From Clostridiaceae bacterium (GTDB lineage Bacteria; Bacillota; Clostridia; Lachnospirales; Lachnospiraceae), in NCBI GenBank assembly GCA_910575435.1, contig CAJTGI010000008.1, positions 62,001 through 126,000 on the forward strand: a stretch of 64,000 bases of DNA, written 5' to 3'. The stretch's first letter is position 1, and every line of letters begins with the position of its first letter. A program made the position numbers and the translations under genes. Below the pieces are notes generated by a model, which was not told the origin of the DNA, made no database searches, and worked only from the letters and a program-made list of their open reading frames with translations. Positions 1-8,215 of this stretch are shown here, one piece after another.

Positions 1-568
1 CGATGCCGTACAGGGCCACGCGCCTGTAGTCTCCCACGATGCGGCCCCTGCCGTAGGTATCCGGCAAGCCCGTGAGAATCTTGCTGTGGCGCATGCGCTT
101 CATCTCCGGCGTGTACACCTCGAACACGGCGTCACTGTGGGTCTTGTGATACTGGGTAAAAATCTCATGAAGTTTCTCGCTGGGCTTGTAGCCGTACATC
201 TCGCAGGACTGCTCCGCCATGCGGATGCCGCCGTAGGGCATGAACGCCCTCTTTAACGGCTTGTCGGTCTGCAGGCCCACCACCTGCTCCAAATCCTTCA
301 TCTCCTCACTGATATATCCCGGGCCGTGGGAAGTAAGAGAAGATACCACGTCAGTGTCCATGTCCAAGACGCCACCCTTGGCCCTCTCTTCCTTCTGCAA
401 TTCCTGCAATCTGCCCCAGAGACGGTCTGTCGCCTCCGTAGGCCCCTCCAAAAAGGATTCATCCCCATCATAGGGTTTATAATTATTCTGAATGAAATCC
501 CGGACATCAATGCCCTCTTTCCAAAGCCTTCCCGAAAATCCATCCCACTGCGTATATTCTCTCTTCAT
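1..568 (-). CDS. pflB: Pyruvate formate-lyase (formate acetyltransferase), N-terminal part, cut by window edge
   Basis: The minus strand reads an open frame from an ATG at 566-568 to the left edge with no stop, giving the first 189 residues. It starts MKREYTQWDGF and continues with the glycyl-radical enzyme N-terminus, including KPYDGDESFLEGPT, GLQTDKPLKRAFMP and the GRGRIVGDYRR segment used by PflB. A ribosome site (GGAAAGGATG) lies about 5 bases upstream. The enzyme splits pyruvate and CoA into acetyl-CoA and formate in the cytoplasm during anaerobic growth and needs a radical-SAM activase. The Gly-radical loop and the two catalytic cysteines lie outside the window, as would any pflA downstream. 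Recognition is by the characteristic N-terminal sequence; a close PFL-like paralogue cannot be fully excluded. Confidence 0.93.
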   Translation of the reverse strand, partial: MKREYTQWDGFSGRLWKEGIDVRDFIQNNYKPYDGDESFLEGPTEATDRLWGRLQELQKEERAKGGVLDMDTDVVSSLTSHGPGYISEEMKDLEQVVGLQTDKPLKRAFMPYGGIRMAEQSCEMYGYKPSEKLHEIFTQYHKTHSDAVFEVYTPEMKRMRHSKILTGLPDTYGRGRIVGDYRRVALYGI

Positions 569-658
569 CTTGCCATCCTTTCCACATACAAGTTATTGTT
601 GTGCCTAACCAATATAACACAATATATTGAAAAAGCCAATAGAAAATATTTCCAAAAC

Positions 659-730
659 GTTACTATTCACAGTAATTTCTAAAGAAAGCAAAATTGTTGT
701 GCTTGCACACAAGATTTTGCGAATAGTAAC
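659..730. repeat. 72-nt nested hairpin closed by GTTACTATTC/GAATAGTAAC
   Basis: GTTACTATTC (659-668) is perfectly complementary to GAATAGTAAC (721-730). Inside, GCAAAAT near 688 pairs with ATTTTGC near 714, around a TTG-TGTGC/GCACACAA arm. The element fills the gap between the phosphatase gene and pflB. The outer arms match a short motif found in several other intergenic gaps of this window, so it is probably a family of non-coding repeats rather than a dedicated terminator. It would still fold strongly in RNA. Confidence 0.7.
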
Positions 731-761
731 AGCAATTTAAACAGACTCGTTGTATTCACGG

Positions 762-1403
762 TCAATCCAATAATTCCAACAACTCCCCCGGCTGATGGAT
801 TACATATGCCGGATTCAGACTCCGCAGAAACTCCTCCTTCCGAAATCCCCAAGTAACGGACACGCAGGGCAGCCCGGCATTCTCCGCCGTGGCGATATCC
901 ACATCCGAATCCCCCACGTAGAGGGTCTCCCCCCCTGCCGCTCCCAGCAAGCGCATCGCCTCAAATACCGAATCGGGCGCCGGCTTTCTGGCAATCCCTT
1001 CCCTCTCGCCAATCGCCACCTTGACTTTTGGAAAATAGGTCTTTGCCAGTTCTTTCACTGCCGCATCTGCCTTGTTGGACACGATGGCCATGGAAACCCC
1101 GCGCCGCTCCAATTCCTCCAGCAATTCCGGAATCCCCGGATACGCGCAGGTCTTATCCTGGCAATGGGCCAGATAATGCTTGCGGAAATCCAGAAAAATC
1201 TGTTCCACCACCTCCCCGGAAGTCCCCTCCGGCACCGCCCGCTCAATCAGATTGTGAATTCCATTTCCCACAAACTGCCGTACCTCCTCCAGAGTCCTCT
1301 CTGGCAAATGCTTCTTATCTAATACCACATTCAGGCTGTCCTTCAAATCCTCCAGCGTATCCAGCAGCGTGCCATCCAGATCAAATATCACCGCTCTCAT
1401 CAT
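762..1403 (-). CDS. gph: HAD-superfamily phosphatase, phosphoglycolate phosphatase (Gph) type
   Basis: A 213-residue protein with all HAD motifs in order: DLDGTLLDT near the N-terminus (nucleophile and acid/base Asp), SNK (motif II) mid-protein, RKPAPDS (motif III Lys) and YVGDSDVD (motif IV). The helical cap between motifs I and II is the size seen in Gph and PpaX enzymes. It should remove phosphate from a small phosphorylated substrate; phosphoglycolate is the usual annotation but the substrate cannot be read from sequence. The start is the ATG at 1401-1403, seven bases after GAGG; an upstream TTG at 1407-1409 is too close to that site. It is transcribed toward pflB, with a strong hairpin in the gap, so cotranscription is uncertain. 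Confidence 0.85.
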   Translation of the reverse strand: MMRAVIFDLDGTLLDTLEDLKDSLNVVLDKKHLPERTLEEVRQFVGNGIHNLIERAVPEGTSGEVVEQIFLDFRKHYLAHCQDKTCAYPGIPELLEELERRGVSMAIVSNKADAAVKELAKTYFPKVKVAIGEREGIARKPAPDSVFEAMRLLGAAGGETLYVGDSDVDIATAENAGLPCVSVTWGFRKEEFLRSLNPAYVIHQPGELLELLD

Positions 1404-1576
1404 TAACAAACCTCATTTCTTCCTATATTATTCATGTATATCCACCATGCCAATAAAATGTCATTACAAGAAATGTTATCACAACATAATTTATCGCACA
1501 AGCAAAATCTGCCTTGAAACAGGCTTTTTTTTGCCCCCAAGCTAAAGAATATTTTAGAAATTATTTTCCCGTTCCA

Positions 1577-1604
1577 TGAAATTTCTGGTGAAATCATCCG
1601 ATAT
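1577..1604 (+). promoter_or_regulatory. Sigma-28 (SigD/FliA) type promoter for flagellin
   Basis: GAAA-N15-TCCGATAT (read from TGAAATTT at 1577) closely fits the SigD form TAAA-N14-16-GCCGATAT; the -10 matches 7 of 8. It lies about 100 bases upstream of the flagellin start. The same TCATCCGATAT core recurs upstream of the gene at 61485. Confidence 0.7.
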
Positions 1605-1639
1605 AATAATTACAGGTTGAAAATTACACTGCTTATCAT

Positions 1640-1683
1640 CCCCATGACAGAAAATATTATTTGGCATATTCTCTATCATGGGG
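1640..1683 (+). promoter_or_regulatory. Hairpin in the flagellin mRNA leader
   Basis: CCCCATGA (1640-1647) pairs with TCATGGGG (1676-1683). The 3' arm covers an in-frame ATG at 1678, which supports the downstream ATG at 1705 as the real start. The hairpin ends before the ribosome site and may stabilise the transcript. Confidence 0.45.
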
Positions 1684-1704
1684 CATACAGAAACGAGGTT
1701 CCTT

Positions 1705-3681
1705 ATGAATTATAATATTAGTGCCAGTTCCTTTCGTGGTTTTGGCTTTCTAGGCAACGTAACCGACAGCAGAGCAAAGAGCATGGAAAGGCTCTCCAGC
1801 GGATATCGCGTCAACACTGCCAGCGATGATTCCGCCAGGTCCGCCATGTCCTCTGTCATGCGTGCGCAGATTCGGGGGTTGGATCAGGCTACCAGAAATT
1901 CAGACCATGCCATCAACCTTTTGAACTCTGCCGAAAGCGGATTGAGCGAGATTACATCCATCCTGCAGAGAATCCGAGAACTGAGCGTTCATGCCGCCAG
2001 CGACGTGAATACCCCGGAAGACAAGCAGGCATCCCAGGACGAAGTGGACCAGTTATTGGCGGAGATTGACCGCGTGGCAAAATCCACGGAGTACAACAAA
2101 ATCAAGCTGCTCAACAACGAAGGCTCCAGCGAAAATACCAAGCGTGGGCTGGCCGCCGTGGTGGGCATCCAAAATATCACCCCCGATGGCAAATTGTCAG
2201 AAAGGCCTATGATTTGGGACATGATGGATCCTTCTACAGGAGGGTACGGAGACTCAACCATCCACAACGGCGATGCGGGGTCTCTGCCAAAATACTCCCA
2301 GGAAACAGAATATCGGACTCCCGCTTCCGTAGAGCAAAAAAACATATACAATAATTTTGAATTTGATGGGGGTGCGAAGTACAGCGGGGATCTCTATGAC
2401 GCTGCCGGAAATAAATTGGGAAGCGTCGCTGCCGGCGGCCAGGCAACCGTGGATTCTCCCGCCAGTGCCATACTGCCCGAGAACAAGCAGACACTCCCCG
2501 CTCCCGCGCCTTATACCAAGAAGACCGATTGTAACAATGGCGTCTGGAAAGCGCCTGGCACCGTTACCCCCACCGGTTCATACTCCAACAGAACAACAAG
2601 CAACACCGTTTCTACACCATCTGCCTCTAGCGACGTATATGGAAAAGATGCCTCAGGCAATCTAGTGAAGCTCTCCTATCAAAAACAGTTGGAGACAGTG
2701 GAAACGGGAAGCAGTTACAAAGAATACAACAACAGGGAATTTAAGCTAAAGGGCGTCCACATCGACTTTAAGAACCTTAACCAGCCAGGGGGATTTGCGC
2801 TGTCCGACTTGTATGGCACGGGGTTCAATTCTTCCTGCGCCACCTGCGACCGTCATTACAGCGTAAAATTCCAGCCCGCCGGAGACCTGCAGATTCCACC
2901 AACCTTCCCTCTGGGCAGCCGAAACCCAGAGGAACTGTCCTTTGGTAATGCAGGGCGGCTAATCTCCTTCGAAATGCAAAGTTCCTCCGGATACTGGGAA
3001 AAGCACCAGACTTTTGAGATAAACATCGACGCTCTGCCGGCAAATGCCACAGGAGAGGATTTTGCAAAGCATATTGTTAAAACCATCAACGATGCCCATG
3101 ATTATATAAAAGCCAACCAGCCCTTTGCGGATATGCCCTTTTTCACCCACTATAACCAATATGCGGCCTCCGGCTCTAAATTGTACACCTTTGACTATCG
3201 GGAAAGCCAGGGAAACTCTTCCTATGGCTCTGATACCTTTAATGCCATTTCTTTCGGCGAAGTTCTCGATAGCGGGCCAACCAGCCCCATTCCGTTGAAA
3301 ATCCAGGCAGGGGCAAATGCCTACGAGGTCGTCAACATCTCCCTGCCCTTCATCAGCGCGAAAGAAATGGGCATCGCTGACTTAGACTTAACGAGCAGTT
3401 CATCTGCTTCCGATGCCATCACCCTGATGGACAATGCACTGGATTTCATCAGCCTGGAGCGCACGAAGATTGGAAGTTACCGCAATCGCCTGGAACATGT
3501 CAGTTTCGTGGACGAAACTTCTGCCCTTGCCACGACAGAAAGCGAGAGCAAAATCCGGGATACCGACATGACGTCCGAGATTATCAACTTCACGAAAGCC
3601 CAGGTACTTGAAGAATACGGCGTGAACTCCGTATCAGAAATCAATAAGATGATTGCAAACGTGATGGAATTTATTCAATAA
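1705..3681 (+). CDS. Flagellin with long hypervariable central region
   Basis: A 658-residue protein exported by the flagellar apparatus and polymerised into the filament. The N-terminal ~150 residues are classic flagellin D0/D1 (RLSSGYRVNTASDD, MRAQIRGLDQATRN, LQRIRELSVHAAS). The last segment retains the other half (TKIGSYRNRLEHV, SKIRDTDMTSEI, FTKAQVL). About 430 residues rich in Ser, Gly, Pro and Tyr replace the usual short or absent D2/D3. The C-terminus ends in VSEINKMIANVMEFIQ, not the common QANQ-type ending. The start is the ATG at 1705, after CGAGG with six bases spacing; the ATG at 1678 lies in a leader hairpin without a ribosome site. It is monocistronic with its own sigma-28 promoter and a strong terminator. 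Other flagellar structural genes are not nearby. Confidence 0.93.
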   Translation: MNYNISASSFRGFGFLGNVTDSRAKSMERLSSGYRVNTASDDSARSAMSSVMRAQIRGLDQATRNSDHAINLLNSAESGLSEITSILQRIRELSVHAASDVNTPEDKQASQDEVDQLLAEIDRVAKSTEYNKIKLLNNEGSSENTKRGLAAVVGIQNITPDGKLSERPMIWDMMDPSTGGYGDSTIHNGDAGSLPKYSQETEYRTPASVEQKNIYNNFEFDGGAKYSGDLYDAAGNKLGSVAAGGQATVDSPASAILPENKQTLPAPAPYTKKTDCNNGVWKAPGTVTPTGSYSNRTTSNTVSTPSASSDVYGKDASGNLVKLSYQKQLETVETGSSYKEYNNREFKLKGVHIDFKNLNQPGGFALSDLYGTGFNSSCATCDRHYSVKFQPAGDLQIPPTFPLGSRNPEELSFGNAGRLISFEMQSSSGYWEKHQTFEINIDALPANATGEDFAKHIVKTINDAHDYIKANQPFADMPFFTHYNQYAASGSKLYTFDYRESQGNSSYGSDTFNAISFGEVLDSGPTSPIPLKIQAGANAYEVVNISLPFISAKEMGIADLDLTSSSSASDAITLMDNALDFISLERTKIGSYRNRLEHVSFVDETSALATTESESKIRDTDMTSEIINFTKAQVLEEYGVNSVSEINKMIANVMEFIQ

Positions 3682-3694
3682 TCAAAATTGTTCC

Positions 3695-3738
3695 AAGGGA
3701 AGGAAAAATATACAAAGATATTTTTCCTTCCCTTTTTT
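3695..3738. terminator. Strong terminator after flagellin
   Basis: A perfect 17-bp stem (AAGGGAAGGAAAAATAT, 3695-3711, with its complement 3718-3734), a six-base loop and a run of T. It ends the flagellin transcript and overlaps the stop of the convergent gene, so it may act on both. Confidence 0.9.
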
Positions 3739-6067
3739 ATTTCATCCTAATCTTCTGGACCTCATCCATCCATCCGTAATAAAGCGTCAGATCGCTAGGA
3801 ATGCTGCCGCTCCTAATCCGGGATGAACTAAAGAGCAGGGCATCCTGGTATTCGCAGAGGGGAACTTCCACCCCCCAGTCCATCACCCGATCTATGCATT
3901 TCTGGTAGCATTCCTGGCGCTGCTTGGAGGTAAGGTATGTCTGCATCACCTGCAGATGCCGATCTATCTCGGCATCCTTCATCCCGAATAGATTGCCGCC
4001 ATCCGAAGTGGCATATCTCCCTGCCAGGCTTTTCCCATGATAGCCAAGAAAACTTCCGCTACTGATAACAGAGGCGTATCTGCCTTGAAGATTCACATCA
4101 GAAATCTCACGCATGCCTATCCACATCTGCTGCGTTCCTGTAGCCAGCTTTTTCTCCAGCCTCTCAGCGGAGCCGACGGAATCAATCTGCAAGTTCATTC
4201 CTATCGCCTTCCACTCCTCAGCCACCCGAGCCGCCATGTCATAGAAAGGATTCTCCTCCCCATTGACAATCCAGAGATGATATGTCAGTGCCGCCCCTGC
4301 GGGGGCCTGCGTCACCTTTCCATCCTCCACGGCATATCCTGCCCGTTCCAAGGCTTTCAATGCTTCCAGCCTGGCTGCCTCCATTCGAGTCTCGGTATCG
4401 TCCTCCGATGCATAAAGGTAATCCCCCCCGGCATTCCGCTCAAATGTATTCACATAGCCTCGCTCCCCATCCTCATCGGGAACCACCCAGGATTCCCTTC
4501 CCATGGGATGGGAAATTAAGTCCACGCTTATCCCGTCACGGTCCTCCAATGTGGTCTTCGCACCACTGAACAGCACCGCAAATGCCCGCCGGAGGCTCTT
4601 TGACGCATCGCTGCCCGCCTGTCCGCCCACAGAGACATTGCCCGCGTGCATTCCCAGATAGCGGTAAATGCCATCGCCCACCATCTTAGCGGAAATCGTC
4701 CCGCCCTCCAGCTCCCGATTGGAATTCACGCCCGTAATCCAATTCAGTTCCTCTCCCCGGAATATTCCTCCCAGCACATCCACCGTACCCTCTTTTAGTT
4801 CGGTCACTTCCCCAGAAGGGTTGGTCGTGGGTGCCGGCGTCTCCTCCGCATCCTGCTTTTTTTCCTGCGAAACCGATTCTGCCGCCACCTTATGGGCCAG
4901 GGTTTTTCTCGTCTCCTCCAAAATGCCCGTCATTTCCTTCAGCTGCAGGAAGGCAATCTGAGGGCATCCCAGAAAATATAATTCATTGGAAGTATAATAG
5001 ACCACTCCATCCTCGTACTTCACAAAGCGATAGGCCCCTGCGCCCATGGGAGTAGACTTATTCGCCAGAACAGAAGAAATATCTCCCCGGCGAAATCCGA
5101 AGCGGCCAGACTTCGGCTGAAATTTCGTCATATCTCCATAATAGTGCAAGGCACAGATTGGAATTTGCAGCGCGGCGCTCATTCTGCGCTGATATCCCGC
5201 CGTCTCAATAGATAATTCCCAGTCGCTCAATTTCCGAATGCCGGAAATCCCCTTGACCTTTTTGCCTTTCCCCTTTGAAAAATATATTCTCGCTTGGCGA
5301 AATAGTTCCGAATAATCGTATTTTTTTGCAATTAATTTCTTACTAGAAATCTTTCCTTTTGGCAGCTGGGCCGCCAGAAAAGAAAGCCCCTGCTTTCTCA
5401 GCCATTTTTTAAATTTCTTTCCGTTCTCGGCTATCTTTTTCGCCAGGCTCTGTTCGTCATACGCCTCTGCCTTGGTACTGTTTGCCTGATAATTCAGCAG
5501 TCCCTTGATTGGCATATCCTTGATGGTTTCATCTCCTGCGTAAGAGTTATCACAGAACACGTAGAGAGAAAACAATACATCGTCAATGGTAAGCTTCTGC
5601 CCATCGCTGAAAGACAGGTCTTCCCTCAGCCTGATGCGGTAAGTGGTGCAATCCTTCTCTTGGTCGTATTTAATCGATAAATCCGATGCGCCATAGTAAG
5701 TGTACTCTTGATCCTTATATCTGCGCAATTCCCCATCTATCCCATGATAAACGATCTTCCCGGCCCGGTCGTTTGTCACCAGCTTGACCTGCGTCAGGTC
5801 AACCGCCTGTCTGTCCGCCTGGCTCTGGGCTAGAAATGGGTTGAAGGCTTTGGAAAAAGTGCCCGTGCCAGCCACCAGGGGCACGTCTGCCTGGCCCTCT
5901 CCATTGCCGCCCGCATTCGCATTTCCCTTGTCCACCTTTGCAGTCGCCTTCGGCTCTGGCTTCGGCTCTTTCTTTCCCCTGTCGCAGCCCGTCACGGTCA
6001 CGGCTATCGCCCCCGCCAGAAATAATGCCAGATATTTATTGAAACCCATTAACAATCTATCTCTCAT
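3737..6067 (-). CDS. Family 5 extracellular solute-binding lipoprotein (peptide/nickel type)
   Basis: A 776-residue lipoprotein. From the ATG at 6067 the sequence has a hydrophobic leader (YLALFLAGAIAVTVTGC) ending in a lipobox Cys, then a Lys/Pro/Gly-rich tether. The body has the SBP_bac_5 layout: an N-terminal lobe with YRIRLREDLSFSDG followed by DVLFSLY, and a C-terminal part with MAARVAEEWKAIGM and LGYHGKSLAGRYATSDGGN. Family members bind oligopeptides, nickel or similar ligands for an ABC importer. It is longer than the usual 520-600 residues because of Lys-rich inserts around 250-330 and 420-450. No permease or ATPase gene is adjacent. A GAGAGG site precedes the chosen ATG; an upstream in-frame start would add residues before the leader. 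Confidence 0.85.
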   Translation of the reverse strand: MRDRLLMGFNKYLALFLAGAIAVTVTGCDRGKKEPKPEPKATAKVDKGNANAGGNGEGQADVPLVAGTGTFSKAFNPFLAQSQADRQAVDLTQVKLVTNDRAGKIVYHGIDGELRRYKDQEYTYYGASDLSIKYDQEKDCTTYRIRLREDLSFSDGQKLTIDDVLFSLYVFCDNSYAGDETIKDMPIKGLLNYQANSTKAEAYDEQSLAKKIAENGKKFKKWLRKQGLSFLAAQLPKGKISSKKLIAKKYDYSELFRQARIYFSKGKGKKVKGISGIRKLSDWELSIETAGYQRRMSAALQIPICALHYYGDMTKFQPKSGRFGFRRGDISSVLANKSTPMGAGAYRFVKYEDGVVYYTSNELYFLGCPQIAFLQLKEMTGILEETRKTLAHKVAAESVSQEKKQDAEETPAPTTNPSGEVTELKEGTVDVLGGIFRGEELNWITGVNSNRELEGGTISAKMVGDGIYRYLGMHAGNVSVGGQAGSDASKSLRRAFAVLFSGAKTTLEDRDGISVDLISHPMGRESWVVPDEDGERGYVNTFERNAGGDYLYASEDDTETRMEAARLEALKALERAGYAVEDGKVTQAPAGAALTYHLWIVNGEENPFYDMAARVAEEWKAIGMNLQIDSVGSAERLEKKLATGTQQMWIGMREISDVNLQGRYASVISSGSFLGYHGKSLAGRYATSDGGNLFGMKDAEIDRHLQVMQTYLTSKQRQECYQKCIDRVMDWGVEVPLCEYQDALLFSSSRIRSGSIPSDLTLYYGWMDEVQKIRMK

Positions 6068-6200
6068 ATAGCCTCTCGTTTCCCTTCTTATATAAGTATG
6101 CCACATTTATGTAACATCTTACATGATAATTTTCTTTTTTTCAACCGAAACGACAAAATCAGGCGACATCCAAACCATCCGATGCCATTTTAAACAAGTC

Positions 6201-6230
6201 AAGGGCTGCCACAATTTTGCGGCAGCCCTT
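6201..6230 (-). terminator. Terminator downstream of the GH5 gene
   Basis: Perfect 10-bp stem AAGGGCTGCC (6201-6210) / GGCAGCCCTT (6221-6230), followed on the minus strand by GACTTGTTTAAAA. The U-run is imperfect. Confidence 0.6.
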
Positions 6231-6306
6231 ATTATCGCATATACGTTTCTTTTGAAAGCATGGGGCGCTATTCATACTATTTGCTACATTCCCATGACAA
6301 TAAACT

Positions 6307-7968
6307 CTACTGCGGAATCAAATTCCACTTCTGGCAATTATGCCCGTTATATCCCCACTGCTGAATATTTCCATTATTAGTCGTCAAGGCATTGATTACC
6401 TCAATACAGCTATTGCCATTGGAAGACATCGTAAAGATATTGTAACTTCCGTCTGCATTCCTGAACAATTTGTAACGCTGGGCATTGCAGTTAGTATTCT
6501 GCCAGATGCCTATGTTGGCGCCATTTGCACCACTGTTATTTGCCACGTCGAGCAGGAATGTGGACCCCCCTGCCATCACAGAATAAATATAGTAGCAGCC
6601 CTTTCCGTCGGGAACCAATTTCCATGTATTATTAGCCTTTGCCTTAGACGCTGAATACTGGAGCACGTTCGTTCCGTTGACAGCCTTCGCTCCGGCTGCA
6701 TCCATATATAAGCCGCTGTGTGCGTTCTTAATCATATAAGTCTTGCTGGTGTCAAGAACCGTGGACGGGTACACTGACATAATGGCATTGATGATAGACT
6801 GCTGAGTCACCTTGCATGTGTAGCGGTTAAACAGTCCAAAGCCGTATTTTGCAGTTACGCCATTATCCCACCAGATCGGCACATGCCCATACTGCTTTGC
6901 GTATTTACATACTTTTTCTGCAAAGTCCGCACGGCAAACAGCGTTGCGGGAATCATCAGCCGACTTGTCGATTGCGCCATATTCTCCTATTACCACGGGA
7001 TATCCTGCATTTGTAAATACACTCTGCATTTTTGCAAACATGCTTCTCATATAGGATTCATCCCCATAACTGTCAACCTTGCCACTGTTCGTAGCCTTGC
7101 TTCCCCACTGAGTGGATACACCGCTTTCCTCGCCGCAGAATCCCCAGGGATCATAGTAATGCACAGAAATCATAATCCTCTTCTCGCCAGAAGGAATCGC
7201 GCTGGAACGGTAATTGTCTGTAGGCACGGAGAAGCCGTAGTTTCCAGCCGTGTACTCAATATTGGTATTCCAGCCGGGAACCAGCAGCCATCTCTTTGCA
7301 TTGTTGCCGCCAGTCTTCCGCACAGTGTCCACAAAAATCTGATTATATTGATTGATATTTGAATAATATGTCCTGTTTGGCGTACCGTAAGTACCGTCAA
7401 ACTCCTCATTCATTGATTCGAAAATCAAATGATGGTCATAGTCTTTAAAGCAATTTGCAATCTGCTTCCAGCAAGCAGCGTACTTTGCGCGAATAGTAGC
7501 CTGGTCAGAGCCATTGCACAATAGCCAGCTGCCTTGAACGGAATTGTAACCGTCTCCATGCATATTGATAATCACATACAGGTCATACTTAATACACATG
7601 TCAACTACCTGCTTTACGCGATTGAGCCAGGACGCGTCAATCGTATAGCTTGAACCGCCGCCGATTTTGCCCAGATAAGAAACGGGAACGCGAATAGACG
7701 AAAATCCAGCATTTCTCACTGCCTTAATCATGTTCTCACTGATTGTAGGATTTCCCCAACAAGTCTCATTCGGCATTCCTCCTATGGAAGCTTCCAGCTG
7801 GTTGCCCAGATTCCACCCAGCCCCCATCACTTTTACAATCTGACTTTGGTTCATGTCCACAAATGCTGCCGCACTTGCTTTTTTCACAGGCGTAACCCCA
7901 AACCCGAAAACTGCTGTCAATGACATAGCCGCTGCAGCAGTAACTGCCAATAGCTTTTTAAAAACCAT
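6307..7968 (-). CDS. Secreted GH5 endoglucanase-type glycosidase with C-terminal ricin-type carbohydrate-binding domain
   Basis: A 553-residue exported enzyme. The start ATG at 7968 follows AGGAGG by five bases and begins a signal peptide (FKKLLAVTAAAAMSL ... ASA). Residues ~45-400 are a GH5 barrel: GWNLGNQLEA, NMHGDGYNS, the acid/base in FESMNEE (Glu188) and the nucleophile in VVIGEYG (Glu329). Residues ~408-553 form a ricin-B/CBM13-like trefoil (YMIKNAHSGLYMD, LLDVANNSGANGANI, WGYNGHNCQKWNLIPQ). It likely cuts beta-glucan, possibly like subfamily GH5_4; subfamily and exact substrate are inference. It is monocistronic with its own promoter and terminator. Other glycosidases at 14-20 kb suggest plant polysaccharide use. 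Confidence 0.9.
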   Translation of the reverse strand: MVFKKLLAVTAAAAMSLTAVFGFGVTPVKKASAAAFVDMNQSQIVKVMGAGWNLGNQLEASIGGMPNETCWGNPTISENMIKAVRNAGFSSIRVPVSYLGKIGGGSSYTIDASWLNRVKQVVDMCIKYDLYVIINMHGDGYNSVQGSWLLCNGSDQATIRAKYAACWKQIANCFKDYDHHLIFESMNEEFDGTYGTPNRTYYSNINQYNQIFVDTVRKTGGNNAKRWLLVPGWNTNIEYTAGNYGFSVPTDNYRSSAIPSGEKRIMISVHYYDPWGFCGEESGVSTQWGSKATNSGKVDSYGDESYMRSMFAKMQSVFTNAGYPVVIGEYGAIDKSADDSRNAVCRADFAEKVCKYAKQYGHVPIWWDNGVTAKYGFGLFNRYTCKVTQQSIINAIMSVYPSTVLDTSKTYMIKNAHSGLYMDAAGAKAVNGTNVLQYSASKAKANNTWKLVPDGKGCYYIYSVMAGGSTFLLDVANNSGANGANIGIWQNTNCNAQRYKLFRNADGSYNIFTMSSNGNSCIEVINALTTNNGNIQQWGYNGHNCQKWNLIPQ

Positions 7969-8091
7969 GTAATCCTCCTTCTCCGTATATTCCATCTCCG
8001 AACGCCCCATCTGATTTGCCGGAATACACTTATCTTTTAGTAGTAATATCCAAAAGAAACAAGAAAATAATACCATTTTATTGTGATAGTG

Positions 8092-8120
8092 TCTATAAAA
8101 TATATGACAAAATTTGTAAA
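8092..8120 (-). promoter_or_regulatory. Candidate promoter for GH5 gene
   Basis: On the minus strand TTTACA (8115-8120), a 17-base spacer and TATAGA (8092-8097) lie about 125 bases upstream of the GH5 start in a very AT-rich stretch. Confidence 0.45.
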
Positions 8121-8215
8121 TTTTTTATAAATAATATAAAAATCGTATTTTTTCATCTACTATTTGTCAAATTTCCCCATTGTGCAAAACGCAAACCATT
8201 CCCCGTAAAATCCCC

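Noticed and set aside
1028-1456. Pro-rich plus-strand frame across the phosphatase gene
   Set aside because: Antisense shadow of a GC-rich HAD gene whose own frame has all motifs.
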